NCBI GenBank assembly: GCA_015060925.1
Contig: SUXM01000002.1
Location: 62,001-126,000 of the forward strand
DNA from: Parabacteroides distasonis
GTDB lineage: Bacteria > Bacteroidota > Bacteroidia > Bacteroidales > Tannerellaceae
Reading direction: 5' to 3'
Length of the DNA: 64,000 nt
Part shown: positions 1-8,686 of the stretch, in pieces
How positions within the stretch are numbered: the first letter of the stretch is position 1
How the letters are laid out: each line of letters begins with the position of its first letter
Translations under genes and position numbers: made by a program
Notes under the pieces: generated by a model
The model's database searches: none
What the model was told of the DNA's origin: nothing
The model's input: the letters and a program-made list of their open reading frames with translations, nothing else

Positions 1-148
1 TACCACCACCACGGGCATCAGGAGCAATATTCAATGAAGGCACAGCCATTTGAAGCAAAGAATACTCTTCTTGCCCCCAAACCATAGTTATCGTAGCAAA
101 AAAACTTAGGAACAATGTAAGCGTACAAATTCTGAGATTTCTTATCAT
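1..148 (-). CDS. porV: PorV (LptO) T9SS outer-membrane protein, N-terminal part only
   Basis: The gene runs off the left edge, so only about 49 codons are visible. They give a signal peptide (MIRNLRICTLTLFLSFF...) followed by a stretch reading LLQMAVPSLNIAPDARGG. This matches the conserved PorV start, in which the mature protein opens with a segment like 'LNI.PDAR.GG'. PorV is the outer-membrane beta-barrel shuttle that hands T9SS cargo to the sortase PorU. It lies 82 bases downstream of porU on the same strand, the order known from Porphyromonas gingivalis. Identity rests on this short N-terminus plus context. Confidence 0.82.
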   Translation of the reverse strand, partial: MIRNLRICTLTLFLSFFATITMVWGQEEYSLLQMAVPSLNIAPDARGGG

Positions 149-230
149 ATATACTTTATCTTATATCAACTTATATCTTATAAATGAATAAACTAAATAT
201 TATAATGTTTATTGTATAATAAGACTTCTT

Positions 231-3200
231 TTACTCCTTACCCAATACAATAAATTTATGAGCTTTAGTAGCCTCCTTAGAATGATCTGTTCGGATAGCA
301 GCCCTATAAATGTAAACACCCGGACGAACACGTGCACCGTTTCCTATCGTCAAATCCCATGAAACAGTATAGTTATTAAACAAATCAGACGTACCACTTT
401 CTTCATGTTTCCATAACCTCCGTCCTGATAAATCATAAACCATAACACCAACTTCCATACGACTTTCCGGACGATTATGGGAAATATGGAATGTAACCTT
501 TTCCTTTGCCGGACTTGGTGTTGCCACAACATCGAATATGTAAGGTTGCAACCCTTCTACAACCTCAAATGCAAATCGATAAACTGTTGAATTATTTTGA
601 ATATCCCAAACCCAAAATTCTGCCGTATGCATCCCCTGAGATAACTGAGGAATAGAGAATCGAACAATACCTGTACCCTCTTCACCAGACAGTAATTCAT
701 AATAACTATTTAAGTTATATCCTAAAAGAGGAGAGTCATCAATAATTAACATCATATCATGCCCGATACTACTTCCTGTGATATTAACACCACTTTTATC
801 CCACAATTTAGCGACAAAATAGGGAGTAGTATTTACTTGACCACCATCTATAAAAGTTGTATCATTTAAATAAATAGCACGTATTTCTGGACCAATTGTA
901 TCTTTTTCTGCAGAAACAAAAGTCCCTCCAACTATAAAATTTTCAAAATTTCCATGAGCTTCAACTTCTCTTTCAGCATCTACTGCATATAAGTTCATTT
1001 TCCCCTGCAAACCTGAATAAGAGATATCCTTAGGAACAGTAAATGTAAAACTAAACTTTCCATTTCGAACAGAATCATTTCCTATAAATAAAGTATTCGG
1101 ATAATCTGTATATGTAAAAGGTTCTACCCCCGTATTATTATTATCTAAACAGGTAACCATTACTTTACTATCTTTTATAACAGGATTAATCACTCCTGTA
1201 AAATCAGACGCTATAGTTCCTAATGTATTAACAATTTGCCCCTCTACAGTAATCCTCTCCAATGCTTTAAATACAATAGGATCTCCTTTTACAGATAGTC
1301 CATTCACAGAGGAAATTTCTACTTTATATTCTGGATATGCTAACTTCAAAGCAGGATCACCTATCAAACAAAATCCCAATTTAACCTGATTTGCAGAAGC
1401 GCTATAACTATCAACCATCGCACGTTTCATTGCCTTTATGGCATCTCCTAATGTTTGCCTCTTCCCCCCCTTCTTTGCGAACAAATTATGAAGCAAATAA
1501 CTGTCTATATAGGCATTATAAGGTCTCCATGCCACACGGACAGTAGTAAACAATGCTATACCACCACTCCTTGCATTCAAAAAGACCTCTTCACCAGCAG
1601 AAGTCGCAATATCATCAAACCGAGTAAAATCACATGTAGATGTAACCCAAACAGGCAAACGAGTATAAGAAGCTTGAGTTATATCAGTCATTGCAACAAT
1701 CTGTTCATCACTCAAAGAGGTAGTATTTCCATGTCCTGTATAATTCAATAACAACAACCCATCTTTGAACAGCTTCTGAAGATTTGTTCGTACATCGGGG
1801 AAATCTCCTTGGCCTCCACTTTGTTCCTTTTTGTAAGCATCAAAATAGAGTTTATGAAATAAAAACTCAGGATGATTTGCGGCTAAATGATCAGCTAAGG
1901 TATCAGCCTCTAACATGTGAGCCTGTGTATAACTATCTGAGTTACTTCCATCATCAGCTAAAAAACAGATATTGTTTTTCCATGCACCAACCTCACGATT
2001 TTCCATATAAGAAATAACTTTATCCACAGCATTGGTTGCTTGTAGGACAGTCCGTACAGGAAAACGTCCAATTCCTATATTAACTTTTTTCTGAGTAAGT
2101 CCCTTACTATTATCCGCATCATCCAAGAATCCAAAATAATCATCTACCACATAAGAATAAGCATCCAAAGAGTTTGTCGTCTGATAAGTCAATAACATAT
2201 TACTCATATCTATTGATTTCCAAGTCGATGTCAATTGACGATTATCATACGAACCATCTCCAAACAAAAGTAAATATTTAGGAGCATCAACTTCTGATGT
2301 TCGACGATCATAAAACATTTTCATAAAGCGACGATAAGCAGTTGCATCCGGTGTTCCACTTGAATACTCATTATAAATAGCTTCAGGAGTTACTACCCGA
2401 ACTTTCAGCCCATCCATCGTTCGATGTGCCTCTGCCAAACGCTCAGCCTCTTCAATCAAAAGAGGTTGGGCTATAATAATCATGTCCTGTTGCTCTAAAG
2501 CATGCAAATTCTGATTCTTTACCTCTCCAACTATTTCAGGAATCTTAGCTTGAGAAGGTTTCACTGCGACATATTCCCGTAAAGAGATGGAAGCAGGAAC
2601 TGAAAACGACAACTCTTTTCCATCTAAGATGGTTTCCATTTGTTTAACATCAAATCCATCAGTAATATCAAAAACCAATGTAGAAGCATCAGCATCTTGA
2701 ATCAGAAACCGGGAAGCATTACCTCTTGAAGAAAGGTTACGGAAGAAAGTACATCCATCATAAACTTTCAAATGCCGCTTCATCTGAAGAATAAAATAAT
2801 TCAAACGGACATTCTCATGTCCAGTTGTATTATATTGTATTTTAACCTTTACCTTTTCATTCTTTTCTCCATTCCAATTAGCAGTTCGATTCATCTCCCT
2901 TGCCTTCATATAGGTATCAGATACTGTTGATATTTGACTGGATATGAGCTGTTGTTCATCAATATTCATAGAGACTCTTCCCGGTGAACCCTTAGGGCGG
3001 GCAATAAAATCAAGGGTAACCTTCCCTTCTTCATTGGTTAAACCTGGTATAGAGATATTAAATTCTTTGGACAGAGTTGATTCAAATGATTCACCATACA
3101 ATTCACGTCCGGAAGCATTTACAGAGACCAATTCTTCTTCATGCAATATATAATCATCAAAAGTCGTCACCTGTAAGATAGCTCCTTCAACCGAAGCCAC

Positions 3201-3635
3201 ACGCTCCATTGTCCGTCCAACAACCTCTTTCTCTGTTACAAAATAATATCCTGCATTAGAATAGGGATTATTTACATGTTCAAATCTGCTGGAAGCAAAA
3301 GAATATTTCCATTTACGAGTTCCTTTTCCATAAAACAACAAATAGTCATCACCTCTCCATGCTGCAACTTCCGGTAAATCATCAATGTATGGAGAAGAAA
3401 AGTCTTCATCCAACACCCAGCCACCATATCCATAAACAGCCACTTTACTTAAATCCGAGAAGCCCATCTTTTTAAGTTCGGTAGCAGTCAACTTATATAT
3501 ACCATCTTCCTTCACCCGTATCTTCACCCATTTCCCTGTATTCAATACAGATTGAGTGGCATAACGAGTATCATCTGCCCAAGCTGAAGCAAACAAACAA
3601 AAAGTAAACAATAAAATATAAAAGGCTCTCTTCAT
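231..3635 (-). CDS. porU: PorU, type IX secretion C-terminal signal peptidase (gingipain-type C25 protease)
   Basis: PorU is the cell-surface cysteine protease that removes the C-terminal sorting domain of T9SS cargo and attaches the cargo to surface lipopolysaccharide. The 1134-residue protein begins with a signal peptide (MKRAFYILLFTFCLFASAWA). The C25 catalytic pair is visible as His635 in NYTGHGN and Cys668 in TSTCDF, 33 residues apart, as I recall for the P. gingivalis enzyme. The last ~90 residues (VYDLSGRRLW ... RPGVYIYRA ... HKFIVLGKE) form a CTD-like beta domain of its own. It follows the FAH-family gene by 16 bases and precedes porV, so cotranscription is likely. Confidence 0.93.
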   Translation of the reverse strand: MKRAFYILLFTFCLFASAWADDTRYATQSVLNTGKWVKIRVKEDGIYKLTATELKKMGFSDLSKVAVYGYGGWVLDEDFSSPYIDDLPEVAAWRGDDYLLFYGKGTRKWKYSFASSRFEHVNNPYSNAGYYFVTEKEVVGRTMERVASVEGAILQVTTFDDYILHEEELVSVNASGRELYGESFESTLSKEFNISIPGLTNEEGKVTLDFIARPKGSPGRVSMNIDEQQLISSQISTVSDTYMKAREMNRTANWNGEKNEKVKVKIQYNTTGHENVRLNYFILQMKRHLKVYDGCTFFRNLSSRGNASRFLIQDADASTLVFDITDGFDVKQMETILDGKELSFSVPASISLREYVAVKPSQAKIPEIVGEVKNQNLHALEQQDMIIIAQPLLIEEAERLAEAHRTMDGLKVRVVTPEAIYNEYSSGTPDATAYRRFMKMFYDRRTSEVDAPKYLLLFGDGSYDNRQLTSTWKSIDMSNMLLTYQTTNSLDAYSYVVDDYFGFLDDADNSKGLTQKKVNIGIGRFPVRTVLQATNAVDKVISYMENREVGAWKNNICFLADDGSNSDSYTQAHMLEADTLADHLAANHPEFLFHKLYFDAYKKEQSGGQGDFPDVRTNLQKLFKDGLLLLNYTGHGNTTSLSDEQIVAMTDITQASYTRLPVWVTSTCDFTRFDDIATSAGEEVFLNARSGGIALFTTVRVAWRPYNAYIDSYLLHNLFAKKGGKRQTLGDAIKAMKRAMVDSYSASANQVKLGFCLIGDPALKLAYPEYKVEISSVNGLSVKGDPIVFKALERITVEGQIVNTLGTIASDFTGVINPVIKDSKVMVTCLDNNNTGVEPFTYTDYPNTLFIGNDSVRNGKFSFTFTVPKDISYSGLQGKMNLYAVDAEREVEAHGNFENFIVGGTFVSAEKDTIGPEIRAIYLNDTTFIDGGQVNTTPYFVAKLWDKSGVNITGSSIGHDMMLIIDDSPLLGYNLNSYYELLSGEEGTGIVRFSIPQLSQGMHTAEFWVWDIQNNSTVYRFAFEVVEGLQPYIFDVVATPSPAKEKVTFHISHNRPESRMEVGVMVYDLSGRRLWKHEESGTSDLFNNYTVSWDLTIGNGARVRPGVYIYRAAIRTDHSKEATKAHKFIVLGKE

Positions 3636-3651
3636 AGAATTTATCCTGGAA

Positions 3652-4266
3652 TTATCTCACAAAGAAATCCAATAATTTTTGTTCTCCGATATATCCTTGC
3701 AAGTGATCGTCTATTTTCACCGGCCCAACACCAGCCGGAGTTCCGGTATATATCAAATCACCAATCTTTAATGTAAAGAAACGACTTACATAAGCAATAA
3801 TCTGATCTACAGATAAAAGCATATCTTCCGTATTCCCTTCTTGAACCCTTTTCCCATTAATATCCAAATGGAAAGGGATATGATTAATATCTCCAATTTC
3901 TGCCAATGGAACAAAAGATCCAAGAACAGCCGAGTTGTCAAAAGCCTTACTAAGCTCCCAAGGCAATCCTTTTGAACGCAACTTCTGTTGCATATCACGA
4001 GCTGTAAAATCAATCCCGACTGTCACTTCGCTATAATAACGATGAGCAAATCGTTGAGCAATATTCTTTCCCAATCGATCAATCTTTACAACAATTTCCG
4101 TCTCATAATGAATTTCCGATGCGAAATCAGGTATAAAAAACGGTTTCCCATCTTTTAACAACGAGGAATCGGACTTCATAAAAATTGTTGGCTCTGATAA
4201 TTCTAACGAATGATGCATCTCTTTATTGTGATTTGCATAATTCATCCCGACTGCTATTACTTTCAT
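3652..4266 (-). CDS. Fumarylacetoacetate hydrolase (FAH) family protein
   Basis: A 204-residue single-domain FAH-fold protein, the size of small acylpyruvase or oxaloacetate-decarboxylase-like members. It carries the expected metal-site motif around HYETEIVV, the GIDFTARDMQ segment, and a YTGTPAGVGPV motif near the C-terminus. These enzymes hydrolyse or decarboxylate 2,4-diketo or oxaloacetate-like acids using Mg2+ in the cytosol. The exact substrate cannot be read from sequence. The gene lies 11 bases after rex and 16 bases before porU, so it is probably in one transcript with them. Confidence 0.87.
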   Translation of the reverse strand: MKVIAVGMNYANHNKEMHHSLELSEPTIFMKSDSSLLKDGKPFFIPDFASEIHYETEIVVKIDRLGKNIAQRFAHRYYSEVTVGIDFTARDMQQKLRSKGLPWELSKAFDNSAVLGSFVPLAEIGDINHIPFHLDINGKRVQEGNTEDMLLSVDQIIAYVSRFFTLKIGDLIYTGTPAGVGPVKIDDHLQGYIGEQKLLDFFVR

Positions 4267-4277
4267 ATTCCAGTGAT

Positions 4278-4919
4278 TTACGAATTCAAGCGATTAAACA
4301 TGACAGCCAAATGAGCATACATAGAGGTATTCTGTACAACAATATTTTCAGGAACTCGAATACGGAACGGAGTGAAGTTCCACAAAGCTTTTATTCCACC
4401 GGCGATAATCTGCTCAGTAACCTCTTGTGCCTTATCCACCGGGACTGTAATGATCCCGATAGTTACTCCATATTCTTTCTGTTTAGCAGGAAAATCATCC
4501 ATATGAAATACAGGAATCCCATTTATTTGAGAGCCTATTAACTCTTGACGGACATCAAATCCTGCGACAATTTCCAGCCCATATTGTTTTAACCCGGAAT
4601 CTTGCAACAAGGCAGCCCCCAAACTACCTACGCCAAATAGGAAAGCCTTATGTTGTACTGTAAACCCCAAGAAATCTTCAAGCACATCAACCAAAGTTGC
4701 AATTTCATAACCTACACGCGTCTTTCCTGTAATATTCACATAAGAAAGATCTTTTGCCACCTGGCTTGGGTCTACATTTATTTCTTTGGCGATTTGAGTT
4801 GACGAGGCAAATGATTCTCCGCGACCCTTCATCAATTTCAGAAAAGCCAAATACCAAGGCAATCTCCTAAGTGTAGGCTCAGGTACCTTCCAGAGTTGTT
4901 TTATTTCATCATTGGTCAT
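4278..4919 (-). CDS. rex: Redox-sensing transcriptional repressor Rex
   Basis: Rex senses the NADH/NAD+ ratio through a Rossmann domain and represses fermentation and respiration genes. The 213-residue protein has an N-terminal winged helix (VPEPTLRRLPWYLAFL ... INVDPSQVAKDLSYV) and a nucleotide-binding GVGSLGAAL motif near residue 97. The length is typical for the family. It is the first gene of a tight rex, FAH, porU row. Its upstream gap contains a -7 box and two inverted repeats that could be an autoregulatory site (annotated separately). Confidence 0.94.
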   Translation of the reverse strand: MTNDEIKQLWKVPEPTLRRLPWYLAFLKLMKGRGESFASSTQIAKEINVDPSQVAKDLSYVNITGKTRVGYEIATLVDVLEDFLGFTVQHKAFLFGVGSLGAALLQDSGLKQYGLEIVAGFDVRQELIGSQINGIPVFHMDDFPAKQKEYGVTIGIITVPVDKAQEVTEQIIAGGIKALWNFTPFRIRVPENIVVQNTSMYAHLAVMFNRLNS

Positions 4920-4926
4920 CTCTCCA

Positions 4927-4978
4927 ATTGTATTAATATGGCTTACAAAAATACAATTTTCCTAATAGGATTTTGTAA
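4927..4978 (-). promoter_or_regulatory. rex promoter region with two nested inverted repeats
   Basis: On the minus strand, TATTTTTG (4953-4946) fits the Bacteroidetes -7 box TAnnTTTG. Two perfect 8-base inverted repeats overlap it: ATTGTATT/AATACAAT (4927-4934 with 4950-4957) and TTACAAAA/TTTTGTAA (4943-4950 with 4971-4978). TTGT...ACAA half-sites are a feature of Rex operators in other bacteria, but the spacing here is longer than the usual 18-base site, so the operator call is tentative. Confidence 0.4.
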
Positions 4979-5027
4979 ATTTCCTTATATAATATATCCT
5001 AAAAACCTATTTTATAATATAGAATTC

Positions 5028-6251
5028 TTAGAAATAGTACATTACCAACCCCAAGATACGGTGGTTCGTTACGCTATGCGTATTCACAATCTTTCCTGAT
5101 TCCATATCAGTATCCCCATACCAAGCTGTCGTCGGCATATACTCAATACCAATCTGCCAATGAGGCAAATTATAAGAAAAAGCAATATTGGTAGAGAATA
5201 ATTGGTCAATATCCAACCCCATACCATATTTATCAGTAGATACTAATGCTTTAGTAGAACCTAAATTCTTCGTATAACCTGCATAAAAATGGCCTTTCCA
5301 CTTTTTCCCGTAGGTTAAATTGACCCAAGAGGTAGAATGGCGGAAAGGGGTATATTCTTGTTCTCCATTTATCGGATCTATAGCACTAATCCCATAACCG
5401 CCAATCATGGCAGCATGATCCAAGCAAGAGGCCATCAAACTTTTAGCTGCAAAAGAGAAATAATCTCCTTTGTATTTCACATGTGCCTCCGCAGAGAAAG
5501 TCGTCATACGTTCATTTACTTTATAGACTTGGCCATTCCAAGTCGATGATGTTCTTGGTTTCAGAGAGATTAAATGAAGGCCGGCACCAGCCAACCAACC
5601 ATTATCCGAAGCATAATCGGCACCCACATAAAATTCAGGCACACAGCTATTCTTTATATACTCTTCACTCATTCCATTAGGGCCGCTTGACAAATATTGT
5701 AACTGCCAAAGTGCAGCAGCTGTCCATTTAACCTTTCCGACCTTATATTGGTAACGAATTTGAGGTTCACGGTTGAAAGGTTGAAAAGGCGCTCCTGTCG
5801 AAAGATTCAAGATATCCGGCATAACCGAACCAAACAAAGGATGCCAAGTTTGACCGACCAGCACTTGATGCTTCTCCCAATCCAAAGCGACATAAGCCTG
5901 TCGGATTCGCAACATGGTGTTACTGGAAGAAAACCCACCAAAGTCCACCTCAATCTTAGCACTTGAGCGGGCTGTTCCTATATTCGGTCCGGTCACATCC
6001 AATCCCAAACGAGAGGTAAACGTATAAAAGCTACCGTTAGGTCCTTTATTCAAGTCCTTTCCGTTAGCATCCCACTTCTCATCCAAAGGGAAAAGATAGA
6101 AGTTTCCATCTACAGGAGCCATATTTGCCCGTGTATTATAGAACAAATCACCACGCACAAAACCATAAAAGTTATATGAAAATTTTTTCTTCTGTCCGAA
6201 TGCAGAAAGGCATAAACTTATACCTATTACAAGCAAAATCAGTCTTTTCAT
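5028..6251 (-). CDS. Porin-like outer-membrane beta-barrel protein (DcaP-like)
   Basis: A 407-residue protein with a signal peptide (MKRLILLVIGISLCLSAFGQ) followed by alternating amphipathic strands and a terminal aromatic (VMYYF) typical of outer-membrane barrels. The opening NFYGFVRGDLFYNTR and LRIRQAYVALDW ... LVGQTWHPLFG segments resemble DcaP-type trimeric porins. It probably passes small anionic solutes, but the substrate is unknown. It stands alone, divergent from the trpB-like gene. A -7 box lies 39 bases upstream of its start. Confidence 0.78.
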   Translation of the reverse strand: MKRLILLVIGISLCLSAFGQKKKFSYNFYGFVRGDLFYNTRANMAPVDGNFYLFPLDEKWDANGKDLNKGPNGSFYTFTSRLGLDVTGPNIGTARSSAKIEVDFGGFSSSNTMLRIRQAYVALDWEKHQVLVGQTWHPLFGSVMPDILNLSTGAPFQPFNREPQIRYQYKVGKVKWTAAALWQLQYLSSGPNGMSEEYIKNSCVPEFYVGADYASDNGWLAGAGLHLISLKPRTSSTWNGQVYKVNERMTTFSAEAHVKYKGDYFSFAAKSLMASCLDHAAMIGGYGISAIDPINGEQEYTPFRHSTSWVNLTYGKKWKGHFYAGYTKNLGSTKALVSTDKYGMGLDIDQLFSTNIAFSYNLPHWQIGIEYMPTTAWYGDTDMESGKIVNTHSVTNHRILGLVMYYF

Positions 6252-6289
6252 CGTATACTATTTGTTATTCAATTTACAGAATGAGGGCG

Positions 6290-6297
6290 CAAATATA
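6290..6297 (-). promoter_or_regulatory. -7 promoter box of the porin gene
   Basis: The minus-strand sequence TATATTTG matches the Bacteroidetes -7 consensus TAnnTTTG and lies 39 bases upstream of the porin start. Confidence 0.55.
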
Positions 6298-6405
6298 TAT
6301 ATTTTCCATCATTTCATTTGAAGAACAGAATATTATTCGTTTCTTTGCTTCCTATTTGTAAGATATTAAGGCAAAAGAAGATTTATAATTAACGACATAA
6401 GAATC

Positions 6406-7767
6406 ATGGAAAGTAAAAAATTTTTACTGCAAGAGCAAGATATTCCGACTGCTTGGTACAATATCGTAGCAGACATGAAGAATAAGCCGCTTCCCCCATT
6501 AGATCCGAAAACAAAGAAACCTATTACGGCAGAAGACCTATATCCACTTTTTGCCAAAGGGTTAGTTGATCAAGAATTGAACGAGACCGATGCTTGGATT
6601 GAAATCCCTGAAGAGGTTCGCGATATGTATAAAATCTGGCGTCCGACGCCGTTGGTACGTGCATACGGATTAGAAAAGGCCTTGGATACTCCGGCACATA
6701 TCTATTTCAAGAACGAGAGTGTCAGCCCGGTAGGTTCACACAAATTAAACTCTGCTATCCCACAAGCCTACTTCTGTAAACAGGAAGGAGTTACCAACGT
6801 AACCACAGAAACGGGAGCCGGACAGTGGGGAACTTCCATGGCTTTGGCTGCCAAACATTTCGGTATGGAATTAGCGGTTTATATGGTTAAGGTAAGTTAT
6901 CACCAAAAACCTTATCGCCGTTCCATGATGCAGACCTTTGGAGCGGAAGTTATTGCTTCACCAAGTATGAGTACGCGTGCCGGCCGTGACATCATCACCA
7001 AATATCCGAACTATCAAGGGAGTTTGGGAACTGCTATTTCCGAAGCTGTCGAATTGGCCAGACAAACACCTAATTGTAAATATGTATTGGGAAGTACCAT
7101 GAACCACGTGATGCTTCATCAGACAGTCATTGGTTTGGAAGCAGAAAAGCAGATGGAAATGGCTGGTGAATATCCGGATGTAGTCATCGCTTGTTTCGGT
7201 GGTGGTTCAAACTTTTCCGGTATTGCATTCCCATTCTTGCGTCATAAACTGACAGAAGGTAAAGATATTCGTATTATCGCAGCCGAACCGGCATCTTGTC
7301 CGAAATTGACACGTGGTCAGTTCCAATACGACTTCGGTGATGAAGCCGGATATACTCCGTTATTCCCGATGTACACGTTAGGACATAATTTCTTGCCGGC
7401 CAATATCCATGCAGGTGGTTTACGTTACCATGGTGCAGGCTCTATCGTCAGTCAATTGAAGAAAGACGGATTGATGGATGCTGTAGATATTCAACAATTG
7501 GAAACATTCAATGCTGCAACTCTTTTTGCTCGAAGCGAAGGAATCATTCCTGCTCCTGAATCTTCACATGCCATCGCTGCAGCTATCCGTGAAGCGGAAC
7601 AAGCTAAGTTGGAAGGCAAACAACGTACCATCTTGTTTAACCTTTCCGGCCACGGGTTGATTGACATGGCAGCTTACGACCGTTATTTAGCCGGAGATTT
7701 GACCAATTACGAGGTAACAGATGAGGATGTAGCTAAGAATTTGGCTGAGATAGAACGGATCATCTAA
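6406..7767 (+). CDS. trpB: TrpB2-type tryptophan synthase beta-like PLP enzyme
   Basis: A 453-residue PLP enzyme of the TrpB2 class, longer than ordinary TrpB (~400) and with an N-terminal extension. The PLP lysine is Lys113 in VGSHKLNSA. The glycine-rich phosphate loop is CFGGGSNFSG, and the catalytic Glu region is TTETGAGQWG. It condenses indole with serine to tryptophan, probably scavenging indole. No trpA or other trp genes are adjacent, which fits the TrpB2 habit of working without a tight TrpA partner. An intrinsic terminator follows at 7801-7848. Confidence 0.9.
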   Translation: MESKKFLLQEQDIPTAWYNIVADMKNKPLPPLDPKTKKPITAEDLYPLFAKGLVDQELNETDAWIEIPEEVRDMYKIWRPTPLVRAYGLEKALDTPAHIYFKNESVSPVGSHKLNSAIPQAYFCKQEGVTNVTTETGAGQWGTSMALAAKHFGMELAVYMVKVSYHQKPYRRSMMQTFGAEVIASPSMSTRAGRDIITKYPNYQGSLGTAISEAVELARQTPNCKYVLGSTMNHVMLHQTVIGLEAEKQMEMAGEYPDVVIACFGGGSNFSGIAFPFLRHKLTEGKDIRIIAAEPASCPKLTRGQFQYDFGDEAGYTPLFPMYTLGHNFLPANIHAGGLRYHGAGSIVSQLKKDGLMDAVDIQQLETFNAATLFARSEGIIPAPESSHAIAAAIREAEQAKLEGKQRTILFNLSGHGLIDMAAYDRYLAGDLTNYEVTDEDVAKNLAEIERII

Positions 7768-7800
7768 GAGCATAGTGCTCATTTTCTAACAGCATATCTA

Positions 7801-7848
7801 AAAAAATACATGCCGAAGGATTTTTTATCCCATGGGCATGTATTTTTT
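7801..7848 (+). terminator. Intrinsic terminator after the trpB-like gene
   Basis: Perfect 14-base arms (7801-7814 and 7835-7848) end in a run of six T. The T-run also overlaps the -33 element of the next gene's promoter. Confidence 0.85.
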
Positions 7849-7879
7849 GTTTCATGGGCATAGAATTTCGCTATCTTTG
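7846..7879 (+). promoter_or_regulatory. Promoter of the sirtuin gene
   Basis: TTTG (7846-7849) and TATCTTTG (7872-7879), separated by 22 bases, match the Bacteroidetes -33/-7 pattern. Transcription would begin near 7886. This rules out the in-frame ATG at 7854 and supports the ATG at 7902. Confidence 0.65.
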
Positions 7880-7901
7880 TAAACAAACAAAGAATCGCCT
7901 T

Positions 7902-8597
7902 ATGAAAAAGAAATTAGTGGTATTGACAGGAGCCGGTATGAGTGCCGAAAGTGGTATCTCCACATTCCGTGATTCAGACGGTTTATGGGAAAAATATCGA
8001 GTGGAAGATGTAGCAACTCCGGAAGGTTTTGCCGCAAACCCTGAATTGGTTCTTAACTTCTACAATTTACGCCGACGTGAATTGCTTACCACTCAACCTA
8101 ACGCCGGACATATCGGTTTGGCAGATTTGGAAAAAGAGTTCGATGTCCGTATCATCACACAAAATGTGGACAACCTGCATGAACGTGCAGGAAGCACTCA
8201 AATCATCCATCTCCATGGCGAATTGATGAAAGCCTGTTCCGTTCGTGATTTGGATACAGCATACGACATTTCTCCCGAACATCCGGATCTTCATATTGGG
8301 GACAAAGACCCCTATGGTGTCCAACTCCGTCCTTTCATTGTCTGGTTCGGTGAAGCCGTTCCTATGATCGAACCGGCCATCAAGTGGGTAGAATCCTGTG
8401 ATATATTTGTGGTGATCGGGACTTCGCTCAATGTATATCCGGCTGCCGGATTGTTAAACTACGTACGGCGAGGACAACCCATCTACCTCATCGACCCTCA
8501 AGAGGTCAAAGCTTACCGAAACGACATCCATTTCATCCGCAAAGGAGCATCAGAAGGGGTTAAAGAGTTAAAGGCGTTATTACTGCAAAATCATTAA
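7902..8597 (+). CDS. cobB: NAD-dependent protein deacylase, Sir2/CobB family
   Basis: A 231-residue sirtuin that removes acyl groups from lysines using NAD+. Visible motifs are GAGMSAESGISTFRD (residues ~10-24), TQNVDNLHERAG and HLHGE with the catalytic His. Tyr54-x-x-Arg57 is the pair that binds succinyl or malonyl lysine in SIRT5/CobB-type class III enzymes, so desuccinylation is plausible. The usual four zinc cysteines are missing: only one Cys follows HLHGE. The 7902 start was chosen over an upstream in-frame ATG at 7854 that lies inside the promoter. Confidence 0.9.
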   Translation: MKKKLVVLTGAGMSAESGISTFRDSDGLWEKYRVEDVATPEGFAANPELVLNFYNLRRRELLTTQPNAGHIGLADLEKEFDVRIITQNVDNLHERAGSTQIIHLHGELMKACSVRDLDTAYDISPEHPDLHIGDKDPYGVQLRPFIVWFGEAVPMIEPAIKWVESCDIFVVIGTSLNVYPAAGLLNYVRRGQPIYLIDPQEVKAYRNDIHFIRKGASEGVKELKALLLQNH

Positions 8598-8646
8598 TAG
8601 GTTCTTAAAATCACTTATCACATAGAGGTATTTCACTGTATTCTAT

Positions 8647-8654
8647 TAACTTTG
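8647..8654 (+). promoter_or_regulatory. -7 promoter box of nhaC
   Basis: TAACTTTG matches TAnnTTTG and lies 32 bases upstream of the nhaC start. No clear -33 element is visible. Confidence 0.45.
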
Positions 8655-8686
8655 CGCAGGAAATAACAGAAGAAGTATTTTTAAGC

